Of a stretch of 11,323 nt of DNA, positions 4,932 to 11,323 are shown one piece after another (the stretch's first letter is position 1; every line of letters starts with the position of its first letter). The notes beneath the pieces were generated by a model. The model did no database searches, was not told where the DNA came from, and was given only the letters and a program-made list of their open reading frames with translations. The DNA lies in the NCBI GenBank assembly GCA_036732565.1, contig DAINCF010000213.1, positions 1 through 11,323 of the forward strand. Reading direction: 5' to 3'. The position numbers and the translations under genes are program-made. Source of the stretch: JAIVJN01 sp036732565 (GTDB lineage Bacteria > Acidobacteriota > Vicinamibacteria > Vicinamibacterales > UBA2999).

Positions 4932-6236
4932 GTGACTGCTCGGTTGCTGGCCCGCTTGGGCCTGAGGACGCCCGAACAACGGGCGTGGGCCTGGTACGAC
5001 TGGGCCAACTCGGCGTACTTCACGACGGTCATCACCGCCGTCTTCCCCGCGTTCTTTTCCTCGTATGCGGCCGCCGGCCTCGAGCCGGCGCAGGCTACCG
5101 CGCGCTTCGCCGCGATCACCACGCTCTCGGTCGGCATCGTCGCCGTCGTGTCGCCGCTGCTGGGCGCGCTCGGCGACTACCGCGGCGTGCGCAAGCGCCT
5201 GCTGGCGATGTTCATGGTCCCGGGCGTGGTCGCGTGCCTGGCGATGGCGTTGATCCAGCGCGGTAACTGGCAGCTGGCATCCATCCTGTTCGTGATCGGC
5301 AACATCGGCGTGTCGGGATCGCTCGTCTTCTACGACTCGCTGCTGCCGCACGTCGCGCGGCCGGAAGAGACCGATCGCGTGTCGGCCACCAGCTACGCGC
5401 TGGGCTATCTCGGCGGCGGCCTGCTGTTGCTCGTCAACCTCGCCTGGATTCTGTCGCCCACGACCTTCGGCTTCGCAGACACGGCGGCGGCCACGAAAGC
5501 GACGTTCGTCAGCGTCGCGGTGTGGTGGCTCGTCTTCTCCGTCCCGCTCTTCCGCCGGGTACCCGAGCCACGGCGTCAACTCGACGCGGATGAGGCGCCG
5601 GGGCGCAATGCGCTCGTTGCCGCCTTCGCGCGCCTGATCGACACGTTTCGTGAAATCCGCAAGTACCGGCAAGCCTCCCTGCTGTTCTTCTCGATGCTGC
5701 TCTACCAGGATGGCATCCAGACGATCATCCGCATGGCGTCGATCTACGGCGCCGAGATCGGCATCGATCAGACCTCGCAGATCGCGGCGTTCGTGTTGGT
5801 CCAATTCATCGGCATCCCGTGCGCGTTTCTCTTCGGCGCTCTGGGCGCGAGGATTGGCACGCGCCGCGCGATCTTCATCGCGCTGGCCGTCTACACGCTG
5901 GCCGCGACCCTCGGCTACTTCATGACGACGGTCACGCACTTCTTCCTGCTGGCCGGACTGGTGGGCACGGTGCAAGGCGGCGCACAGGCGTTGAGCCGCG
6001 CCCTCTTCGCGCGCCTCGTCCCGGCAAACCGCGCCTCGGAGTTCTTCGGCTTCTTCGCCGTGGCCGAGCGCTTCGCGACCATCCTCGGCCCGCCGATCTT
6101 CGCGCTCAGCGTGATGCTCACCGGCTCGAGCCGCAGCGCCGTCCTGTTCATCATCGCGTTCTTCGCCGCCGGCGCGTTCCTACTGAGCAAGGTCGACGAG
6201 CAGGAAGGCGTTCGCGCCGCCCGCGGGCTCTCATGA
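4932..6236 (+). CDS. MFS transporter, UMF1 family (Atg22-like)
   Basis: A 434-residue inner-membrane carrier with about 12 predicted transmembrane segments. The family hallmark WYDWANSAY is at 21-29, followed by a first helix with FPAFFSSYAA. The loop GALGDYRGVRKR (78-89) corresponds to the MFS motif A, with a counterpart GALGARIGTRR in the second half. The C-terminus ends LLSKVDEQEG, typical of UMF1 proteins. Substrates are not established. Fungal Atg22 exports amino acids from the vacuole, which is only a loose guide. I start at GTG 4932. An earlier in-frame GTG at 4872 would add 20 residues encoded wholly by the inverted-repeat element and not resembling family N-termini. A TATGCT box 9 bases upstream supports the later start. 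The gene stands alone and converges with the exporter operon across a hairpin-rich gap. Confidence 0.92.
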   Translation: MTARLLARLGLRTPEQRAWAWYDWANSAYFTTVITAVFPAFFSSYAAAGLEPAQATARFAAITTLSVGIVAVVSPLLGALGDYRGVRKRLLAMFMVPGVVACLAMALIQRGNWQLASILFVIGNIGVSGSLVFYDSLLPHVARPEETDRVSATSYALGYLGGGLLLLVNLAWILSPTTFGFADTAAATKATFVSVAVWWLVFSVPLFRRVPEPRRQLDADEAPGRNALVAAFARLIDTFREIRKYRQASLLFFSMLLYQDGIQTIIRMASIYGAEIGIDQTSQIAAFVLVQFIGIPCAFLFGALGARIGTRRAIFIALAVYTLAATLGYFMTTVTHFFLLAGLVGTVQGGAQALSRALFARLVPANRASEFFGFFAVAERFATILGPPIFALSVMLTGSSRSAVLFIIAFFAAGAFLLSKVDEQEGVRAARGLS

Positions 6237-6258
6237 GTGACGGGTCCGTGCAATAAAT

Positions 6259-6347
6259 GTACGTAGCGCAGGCCTTTAGGCCTGCTCTCACGACGCGAGC
6301 GTACTTACGATCGATCTTTGGCAGGCCTTCAGGCCTGCGCTACGTAC
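6259..6347. repeat. Pair of inverted GCAGGCCT...AGGCCTGC palindromes in a convergent gap
   Basis: The left arm 6259-6285 and right arm 6321-6347 are 27-base inverted copies with 25 matches, separated by 35 bases. Each arm contains its own palindrome (GCAGGCCT-n2-AGGCCTGC) next to GTACGTAGC or its complement. This two-facing-copies arrangement is typical of REP/BIME-type units. It lies between the converging ends of the MFS gene (6236) and the last permease gene (6396), where a long hairpin could stop transcription from both sides. There is no T-tract. I see no gene in the rest of 6237-6395. Confidence 0.8.
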
Positions 6348-6395
6348 CCAACGGTAATTCAGCAAACGCTTTCTGCAGTCGTGCCGAGACCCAGA

Positions 6396-7517
6396 CTATC
6401 CAAGGCGTTTGCTCGAGCGAAGCGTGGCGAGCGCGAGAATCGCGACGCCCCAACCCAGCAGCGCCAGCGCTTGCGGCCAGAACGTCTCCAGCCCGACTCC
6501 CTTGAGAAACAGATCACGCAGGATCACGAGAAAGTAGCGCAGCGGGATCAGATACGTGAGCGGCTGAATCCACCACGGCATGTTCTCGATCGGGAAGATG
6601 AAGCCCGACAGATACACCATCGGCAGCATGAAGAAGAACGTGGTCGTCATCATCGCCTGCTGCTGCGTGTTCGAGATCGTCGACACGAACAGGCCCAAGC
6701 CAAGCGTCGTGAGCAGATACACGAAGCTCATGCCGAACAGCAGCGGCAGACTGCCGCGCAACGGCACTTCGAACCAGTACAGCGCGACGATGAGGACGAG
6801 GACGACGTCGATCATGCCGATCAGCCCGTACGGCAGCAGCTTGCCGAGGATGAGCTCCCATCGCGCGATCGGCGTGACGTTCAGTTGTTCGAGCGTGCCG
6901 ACCTCACGCTCGCGAACGATGGCCATCGCCGACAAGTTCGTCGTGACGACCAGCAACAGGAGCGCGACGATCCCGGGAATCATGAAGAACCGGCTCTCCA
7001 GTTCCGGATTGAACCAGACGCGAATCTCCGCGTTGACGAGCGGCACCGCCTGAGCGGAGTCGAAGGATCGGGCGCTCATCAGATCCTGCGCGTAGCCGGC
7101 GACCAGCGCCCGTGTGTAGCCGAGCGCCACGTTGGTCGAGTTCGAGTCCGATCCGTCGGCCACGACCTGGAGCGTGACCGGCGTCGCCTGCCCGATGTTC
7201 GTCCCGAAGTCGGGCGGAATCGACAGCGCCAGCCAGGCCGCGCCCCGCTCGAGCCACGGATCGATGTCCTCTGTCGATCCCAGCATCGCGACGATCTTGA
7301 AGTTGCTCGATGCCTCGAACCGGGATACGAGGTCGCGGCTTTCGGTGGATCGATCCGCGTCGACGATGACCACGGGCACGTCCTTGACATCGGTGGTCGC
7401 CGCGTAGCCAAGGATGCCCAGCTGGAAGATCGGCGCGATGATCACGATGCCGAACAACCGGGGATCGGCCTTGAGCTCGAGCAGCTCCTTCCACATGACG
7501 TGCAGCAATCGATTCAT
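6396..7517 (-). CDS. ABC-2 type permease, YbhR-like, of an efflux exporter
   Basis: A 373-residue inner-membrane protein. It has one N-terminal transmembrane segment (about 22-40), a large extracytoplasmic domain (about 42-175) and five further segments (about 178-200, 226-248, 256-281, 288-311, 345-366). This is the architecture of the YhhJ/YbhR/YbhS ABC-2 permease group. Recognisable patches are VREREVGTLEQL (201-212), STISNTQQ (279-286), SGFIFPIENMP (304-314) and LKGVGLETFWP (338-348). It should pair with the upstream permease to form the membrane pore driven by the ATPases. Start ATG 7517 gives a normal N-terminus, MNRLLHVMWKELLELK. The frame is open 15 codons further, but those lie in a repeat and the upstream gene's end. 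The last visible gene of the operon, it follows the other permease by a 31-base gap holding a palindrome. Confidence 0.93.
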   Translation of the reverse strand: MNRLLHVMWKELLELKADPRLFGIVIIAPIFQLGILGYAATTDVKDVPVVIVDADRSTESRDLVSRFEASSNFKIVAMLGSTEDIDPWLERGAAWLALSIPPDFGTNIGQATPVTLQVVADGSDSNSTNVALGYTRALVAGYAQDLMSARSFDSAQAVPLVNAEIRVWFNPELESRFFMIPGIVALLLLVVTTNLSAMAIVREREVGTLEQLNVTPIARWELILGKLLPYGLIGMIDVVLVLIVALYWFEVPLRGSLPLLFGMSFVYLLTTLGLGLFVSTISNTQQQAMMTTTFFFMLPMVYLSGFIFPIENMPWWIQPLTYLIPLRYFLVILRDLFLKGVGLETFWPQALALLGWGVAILALATLRSSKRLG

Positions 7518-7526
7518 GGGCAATCG

Positions 7527-7553
7527 TAGGGCGGTTCGCGAACCGCCCCTACC
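7527..7553. repeat. Palindromic repeat, TTCGCGAA-centred (copy 2), between the permease genes
   Basis: The sequence reads GTAGGGCGGTTCGCGAACCG then CCCCTAC, a palindrome with one base missing on its left arm compared with the ideal form. Bases 7529-7552 are identical to 2-25. It fills nearly all of the gap between the two permease genes, and its right edge contains the TAG stop of the upstream permease (7549-7551). In the operon mRNA it would form a strong hairpin that could stabilise the upstream part or lower expression of the last gene. Confidence 0.85.
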
Positions 7554-8670
7554 TCCACTCACGCGACAGGCGCAGCGAGGCCAGGCCCAGCATCACCGTC
7601 GCGAAGATCACCAACGCCACCAGTTCGGGCCAGAACGCGTCCAACCCGACACCCTTCAACACCACCGATCGCAGGGCAACGATGAAGTACCTGGCAGGCA
7701 CGACGTGGGTTACGACCTGAATCGCCGTCGGCATGCTGGAGATCGGGAACACGAAACCCGAGAGGATGAACGTCGGGAGAAACGACGAGAGCAGCGCGAC
7801 CTGAAACGCGACCTGCTGGGTATCGGCGATCGTCGAGATCAGGAGCCCTTGGCCGAGCGCGCCGATCAGAAAGATGACGATCGACAGGCACAGCAACAGC
7901 CACGACCCACGGACCTCGAGGTCGAACAGCGCCATCGCCGCGAAGATGACTAGCATGGCAGACAGAAACGACAGGAAGAGATACGGAACGGTCTTGCCGA
8001 GCACGAACGACACCGGACCGATCGGCGACATCCGGACCTGCTCCATCGTCGCGCGTTCCTTCTCGCGCACGACGGAGAGGGCCGTGGACACCACCGCCGT
8101 GATCATCGCGATGAATGCGATCAGGCCGGGCACGAGAAAGAGCGTGCTGCGGAGCTCCGGGTTGTACCAGACACGCGGCTCCAGCGTCAGCAGGGGCGCG
8201 CCCCCAGCGCGCACGCGAACCATGGGATCGAGCGAGACCGACGCCTCGGCCACAATCGCCTGCGCATAGCCCATGACCGTCGTCGCCGTGTTCGAGTTGT
8301 CGCCGTCGATAATCACTTGCACCGTCGTCGGCCTGCGGTTGGTGACGTCGCGACCGAAGCCGTCCGGGATGACGAGGGCGGCGCGCGCCTCACCGCGATC
8401 GATCAGTCGATCGATGGCCTGCGGCGACTGCACGACGGCAACCGGCGTGAAATATCCAGAATTGGTGAACGCAGAAATGAGATCGCGGCTCGCGGGTGTG
8501 CCATCGCGATCGTTGATGGCCAGGCGCACGTTGCGGATATCGAAATTGAGCGCATACCCGTAGAGCAGGAGCAGCATCGCCGGCAACAACAGCAGGATGA
8601 GCAGCGTACGACGATCGCGGGCGATCTGCCGAAACTCCTTACGGGCGACGGCCAGGGCTCGATTCGTCAT
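7549..8670 (-). CDS. ABC-2 type permease, YbhS-like, of an efflux exporter
   Basis: A 373-residue inner-membrane protein, the same length as and co-linear with the next permease. The N-terminal transmembrane segment is LLILLLLPAMLLLLYGYAL (23-41), the extracytoplasmic domain about 43-175, and five C-terminal segments about 178-200, 227-249, 256-281, 288-311 and 346-367. Shared patches include VREKERATMEQV (201-212), STIADTQQ (279-286), SGFVFPISSMP (304-314) and LKGVGLDAFWP (338-348). ALNFDIRNV after the first helix is characteristic of YbhS-type proteins. It lies 27 bases after the complete ATPase gene, with AAGGA close to the ATG at 8670. The stop codon lies inside a dispersed palindrome, so its last residues (LSREWR) may have been set by a repeat insertion. 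The likely role is as one half of a heterodimeric pore. The substrate is unknown. Confidence 0.93.
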   Translation of the reverse strand: MTNRALAVARKEFRQIARDRRTLLILLLLPAMLLLLYGYALNFDIRNVRLAINDRDGTPASRDLISAFTNSGYFTPVAVVQSPQAIDRLIDRGEARAALVIPDGFGRDVTNRRPTTVQVIIDGDNSNTATTVMGYAQAIVAEASVSLDPMVRVRAGGAPLLTLEPRVWYNPELRSTLFLVPGLIAFIAMITAVVSTALSVVREKERATMEQVRMSPIGPVSFVLGKTVPYLFLSFLSAMLVIFAAMALFDLEVRGSWLLLCLSIVIFLIGALGQGLLISTIADTQQVAFQVALLSSFLPTFILSGFVFPISSMPTAIQVVTHVVPARYFIVALRSVVLKGVGLDAFWPELVALVIFATVMLGLASLRLSREWR

Positions 8671-8697
8671 GATCCTTCGACTGCGCTCACAACAGGC

Positions 8698-9636
8698 TCA
8701 GCTCATGGCGGGCGCCACGCGTTCCGCGACGTCCAGGAACACGTCTTCCAACGACGGAGCGACTGTCTGGAGCGACCGCACCGTCAGCCCCTGCGCCCGC
8801 AACCTGGCAACGAGCGCTTCCGGATCGATATCGCGTCGCTTCAACACCGCGTGCACGGCCGTGCCGAAGATGCTCGTCTTCTCGACTTCAGGGAGTCGAT
8901 CCAGCGCATCCATCAACGCGACGGGCTGCTCACCCACCACCTCGACGATGGGGCGGTCGGCGAACATCTGTTTGAGCTCGCTCGTGGTGCCGAGCGCCGC
9001 AAGCTTCCCACCTTGGATGATGGCTATGCGGTGGCAGTGCTCAGCTTCGTCCAGATAGTGCGTCGTCACCAGCACCGTGACGCCATGGCGCGCGAGATCG
9101 GCGATCAACTCCCAGAACTGGCGCCGCGACAGTGGATCCACCCCACCGGTCGGCTCGTCCAGAAAGACGATGCGCGGCTCGTGCAGGATGGCGCATCCGA
9201 GGGCGAGCCGTTGGCGCCACCCACCCGGCAACTGCCGCGCCAGCATCGATTCGCGGCCCTTGAGGCCGGCCATCTCCAGCACGAACGCCCGTCGCGATTC
9301 GAGCCGTTCCCCGGCAAGGCCATACACGCCGCCGAAGAAGCGGATGTTCTGGTCGACCGTCAGCTGCTCGTAGAGGGAGAACCGCTGCGACATGTACCCG
9401 ATGTGGCGTTTCACCGCCTCGGGATCCTTGCCGACGTCGACGCCGCCGATGATGGCCGTGCCGGAGGTGGGCTTCAGCAGGCCGCACATCATGCGGATGG
9501 TCGTGGATTTGCCGGCGCCGTTCGAGCCCAGAAACCCGAACACTTCGCCTTCGCGCACGCTGAACGACACATCGTTCACCGCGGTGAAGGCGCCGAACCG
9601 CCGCGTCAGATGCTGGACGTCGATGGCGAGCATCAT
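8698..9636 (-). CDS. ABC exporter ATPase (resembles the second half of YbhF)
   Basis: A 312-residue cytoplasmic ATPase that powers the exporter. All nucleotide-binding motifs are present: Walker A GSNGAGKST (37-45), Q-loop Gln84 in YMSQRFSLY, signature LPGGWRQR (136-143, a variant of LSGGQ; YbhF-type proteins are known to vary here), Walker B IVFLDE (156-161), D-loop GGVDPLS, and the switch His193 in TTHYLDEAE. The C-terminal extension (about 215-312) ends with SLEDVFLDV, typical of ATPases working with ABC-2 permeases. The ATG at 9636 overlaps the TGA of the TolC-like gene as ATGA, implying translational coupling. A second ATG follows immediately at 9633. The permease genes follow after 27 bases. 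Confidence 0.95.
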   Translation of the reverse strand: MMLAIDVQHLTRRFGAFTAVNDVSFSVREGEVFGFLGSNGAGKSTTIRMMCGLLKPTSGTAIIGGVDVGKDPEAVKRHIGYMSQRFSLYEQLTVDQNIRFFGGVYGLAGERLESRRAFVLEMAGLKGRESMLARQLPGGWRQRLALGCAILHEPRIVFLDEPTGGVDPLSRRQFWELIADLARHGVTVLVTTHYLDEAEHCHRIAIIQGGKLAALGTTSELKQMFADRPIVEVVGEQPVALMDALDRLPEVEKTSIFGTAVHAVLKRRDIDPEALVARLRAQGLTVRSLQTVAPSLEDVFLDVAERVAPAMS

Positions 9637-10958
9637 TCACGCCCCAGTGCACGATCCAACCGTGCTTCGGAGAGACGGACACCCGCCAGCGCGCGGGTAC
9701 GATCCAGCTCCGACTGCAGCAACGCCACTTGCGCATCGAGCACTTCGGTGCTGGTGGCAACGCCAACGTTGAAGCGCTCGGTCACCACGCGTCTGGCTTC
9801 GGTCGCGCTGCGCACCGCATCGGCCGATGCGCGCACGACGGCGCGGCTGGAATCCAGGTCGAGCAGACGCTGCCGGACATCCGCACTCGTGACGAGATCG
9901 AATTCGGCCAGCCGCTCGCGCGCGGCCGTCTGGGCCGCCGCCGCTTCGGCGACTTCTGCCTTCGTTCGGCCGGCGTCCCAGAGGGACCAACTCACGTTGA
10001 TACCGACGTCCCACGAGTCATTCCACTTGTCCTGCCGTGGGAAGATGCGGGGGTTGGGGTTGGCGTAGTCGACACCGCCCACGAGCGCGATGCTCGGCAA
10101 GCGGCCCGCCTCCGCGGCGCGGACGAAGTCCTGCGTGCCGGCGATCCTTTGCTCCATGGCCTGGCGCTCGGGCCGCGCCTTCAGCGCTTCGCTCACCATC
10201 ACCGCCGGATCGGCCCTGGCCGAAGCCGTCGGCGCCTCCAGATTCTCGACCGGCACGATCGAGGCGTCAGGCGCGAGGCCGGTCAGCCGTCGCAGGTCGG
10301 TCAGGCTCGCCTCGCGCTGGTTGCGTGCCTCGATCACCTGCATCTCTTCGCGCGAGCGTTGGGCTTCGACGCTGAGCACGTCATTCGGCGGAAGCAACCC
10401 CACGTCGAACTGGCTGCGGACGTCGCGAAGATGGGCGTCGGCGCGCGTGAGCGCCTCCTCGAGCACGCGCACGGCCTCGGTCGCCGTCACGAGTGCCCAG
10501 TACGCACGCACGACCTCCAGACGAAGATCGGCTTGTGCAGCCCGCAGGTCTGAACTTGTGGCGCCGGCTTCGGCACGCGCCGCGCGCTCCAGAGCGTCCG
10601 CTCGGCCGCCGGTGTAGATCGGCCACTGCATCTCGACGCGCGCACGGTAGTTGTCGGGGATATCCGGATAGACGACACGCAGGTTGCCGTCGGGTTGGGG
10701 GATGCCGAACACATCGACGTGATTGGTGCGCGAGTAGCCGCCGTTCACCGACACCGTTGGTTGATCGGCGGCATGGCGCACACGAACGGTGGCCTCCGCG
10801 CCTTCCTGCCGCGCGCGCGCTTCGGCCAGCCGGTGACTCGTCTCGGTCGCGCGCGACACCGCGTCGGCCAGTGTCAGACGCACTTCCTGCGCCCGGGCCG
10901 TGCACGGCACGAGAGCCGACAGAAGAACGATGAGCATGAATCGCGAGAGGGCTGTCAT
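9633..10958 (-). CDS. TolC-like outer membrane efflux protein
   Basis: A 441-residue exported protein. The signal peptide is MTALSRFMLIVLLSALVPCT followed by ARA-Q, cleaved at about 23. The cysteine is not in a lipobox, so it is probably not a lipoprotein. Two outer-membrane efflux (OEP) repeats follow, each starting with a helix like LTLADAVSRATE or VMVSEALKARPE and containing long Ala/Arg/Glu-rich coiled-coil helices. Beta strands such as VSVNGGYSR, GINVSWSLWDAGR and the inter-repeat region fit the barrel part. The C-terminal half has the family motif RFNVGVATSTEVLDAQVALL. A trimer would form the outer-membrane channel and periplasmic tunnel. Start ATG 10958 is chosen because it carries the signal peptide and overlaps the upstream ATPase stop as ATGA. 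The frame is open further upstream, but that is a shadow of the ATPase gene. Its place between two ATPase genes is unusual. Confidence 0.95.
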   Translation of the reverse strand: MTALSRFMLIVLLSALVPCTARAQEVRLTLADAVSRATETSHRLAEARARQEGAEATVRVRHAADQPTVSVNGGYSRTNHVDVFGIPQPDGNLRVVYPDIPDNYRARVEMQWPIYTGGRADALERAARAEAGATSSDLRAAQADLRLEVVRAYWALVTATEAVRVLEEALTRADAHLRDVRSQFDVGLLPPNDVLSVEAQRSREEMQVIEARNQREASLTDLRRLTGLAPDASIVPVENLEAPTASARADPAVMVSEALKARPERQAMEQRIAGTQDFVRAAEAGRLPSIALVGGVDYANPNPRIFPRQDKWNDSWDVGINVSWSLWDAGRTKAEVAEAAAAQTAARERLAEFDLVTSADVRQRLLDLDSSRAVVRASADAVRSATEARRVVTERFNVGVATSTEVLDAQVALLQSELDRTRALAGVRLSEARLDRALGRE

Positions 10959-11323
10959 GACGTCTGCCTCACGACCTCGGTGCGGCGTGCCTCCGCCAAA
11001 GGCACCCCAGCGCGGGTGCCGCGCTGGGGACCCCGCAAGTAGGCAATGAACACGTCCTCGAGGGAGGGAAGAATCGGACGAACGCTGGACGGCTGGAGGC
11101 CGGCGACGCGCACGACGTGTTGGATGTGCTCGTCCGGATTCGGCGCCGCCGGGTCGACCCACACGTGGAGCCGCTCGCCGAAGACCTGCGCGTCGGAGAT
11201 GCCGGCCTTCGACTGGAGCGCGCGCACGGCCTCGCGCGGGTCTGGCACGAGCAGCTCGAACAGGGTCCCAGGTAGGCTGGCGCGCAAACGGCCCGGCTCG
11301 TCGAGCGCCAGCAGCCGGCCCTC
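10955..11323 (-). CDS. ABC exporter ATPase, C-terminal part only (cut by window edge)
   Basis: 122 residues plus stop; the gene continues beyond 11323. The visible part starts EGRLLALDEPGRLRASLPG, which corresponds to the region after the switch histidine in ABC ATPases. It continues with the substrate-group-specific C-terminal domain and ends with the typical PSLEDVFIAYL. The catalytic motifs lie outside the window, so activity cannot be judged. It probably corresponds to the first half of YbhF, with the complete ATPase at 8698 as its partner. The last residues after AYLRG include a stretch encoded by a perfect hairpin at 11005-11029 and look like an added tail. The stop TGA overlaps the ATG of the TolC-like gene. 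No start codon is seen; an in-frame TTG at 11287 is internal. Confidence 0.88.
   Translation of the reverse strand, partial: EGRLLALDEPGRLRASLPGTLFELLVPDPREAVRALQSKAGISDAQVFGERLHVWVDPAAPNPDEHIQHVVRVAGLQPSSVRPILPSLEDVFIAYLRGPQRGTRAGVPLAEARRTEVVRQTS
11005..11029. repeat. Perfect hairpin, 10-bp stem, inside the ATPase 3' coding end
   Basis: CCCCAGCGCG - GGTGC - CGCGCTGGGG. It lies within codons after the conserved SLEDVF end of the upstream ATPase and 47 bases before the TolC-like start. It looks like a REP-type palindrome carried in-frame in a non-conserved tail. It could also structure the mRNA near the coupled stop/start. Confidence 0.55.

Noticed and set aside
4752..5975. A 407-codon open frame on the minus strand opposite the MFS gene
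   Set aside because: The product is a low-complexity Arg/Asp/Glu/Gln-rich string and the opposite strand encodes a clear UMF1 carrier.
6318..7529. A 403-codon open frame on the + strand opposite the YbhR-like permease
   Set aside because: It begins inside a palindromic repeat and gives a charged, domain-free product. It is a shadow of the permease gene.
8193..8204. GGGGCGCGCCCC palindrome inside the YbhS-like permease gene
   Set aside because: It is short, lies in normal coding sequence and has no second copy in the window. It is expected by chance at this base composition.
8317..10068. A very long open frame on the + strand (583 codons) opposite the ATPase, TolC-like and permease genes
   Set aside because: It spans three well-supported minus-strand genes, and its translation is rich in Arg, His, Asp and Gln without any domain pattern. 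Long antisense frames are expected in high-G+C DNA.

Overview
The window is a high-G+C bacterial chromosome segment with long, dense genes and many short palindromic repeats scattered between them. The gene content (a UMF1-type MFS carrier, secreted DUF4097 and beta-lactamase-fold proteins, a YbhFSR-like exporter with its own TolC) and the repeat style (TTCGCGAA-centred palindromes, GCAGGCCT...AGGCCTGC palindromes, heptanucleotide runs) suggest a Gram-negative environmental lineage. Acidobacteriota, perhaps Vicinamibacteria, is my best guess. This is an inference from general impression, with no marker gene to fix it. I see no rRNA, tRNA, CRISPR array, transposase or phage gene.

Layout, left to right. 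Bases 1-75 hold a palindromic repeat and a run of degenerate heptamers that enters the 3' end of a leftward Nudix hydrolase gene. A 246-base divergent region with a strong hairpin separates it from a rightward DUF3137-type gene. That gene ends one base away from a convergent leftward gene for a small bacterial PH-domain protein. The PH gene lies downstream of, and possibly in one transcript with, a large secreted serine hydrolase of the beta-lactamase/penicillin-binding-protein fold with a duplicated C-terminal tail module. Divergent from the hydrolase is a secreted DUF4097-type repeat protein. A nested inverted repeat follows, then a UMF1-family MFS transporter. A second pair of inverted repeats fills the convergent gap before the exporter operon.

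The right half (6396-11323, all leftward) is one compact operon. In transcription order it encodes the C-terminal end of an ABC ATPase (cut by the window edge), a TolC-like outer-membrane efflux protein, a second and complete ABC ATPase, and two co-linear ABC-2 permeases of 373 residues each. The first two junctions are ATGA stop/start overlaps. Together these look like a tripartite exporter of the YbhG-YbhF-YbhS-YbhR type. The two ATPase halves that are fused in YbhF are separate genes here, with the TolC gene between them. A membrane-fusion (HlyD-type) gene would be expected just upstream, outside the window.

No clearly new defence or mobile system is present. The most interesting signals are: TAnnnT boxes at leaderless distance from start codons that lack Shine-Dalgarno sequences, beside well-formed Shine-Dalgarno sequences at two other genes; the duplicated cysteine module of the hydrolase; and several repeat families placed exactly at gene ends, some supplying stop codons or protein tails.
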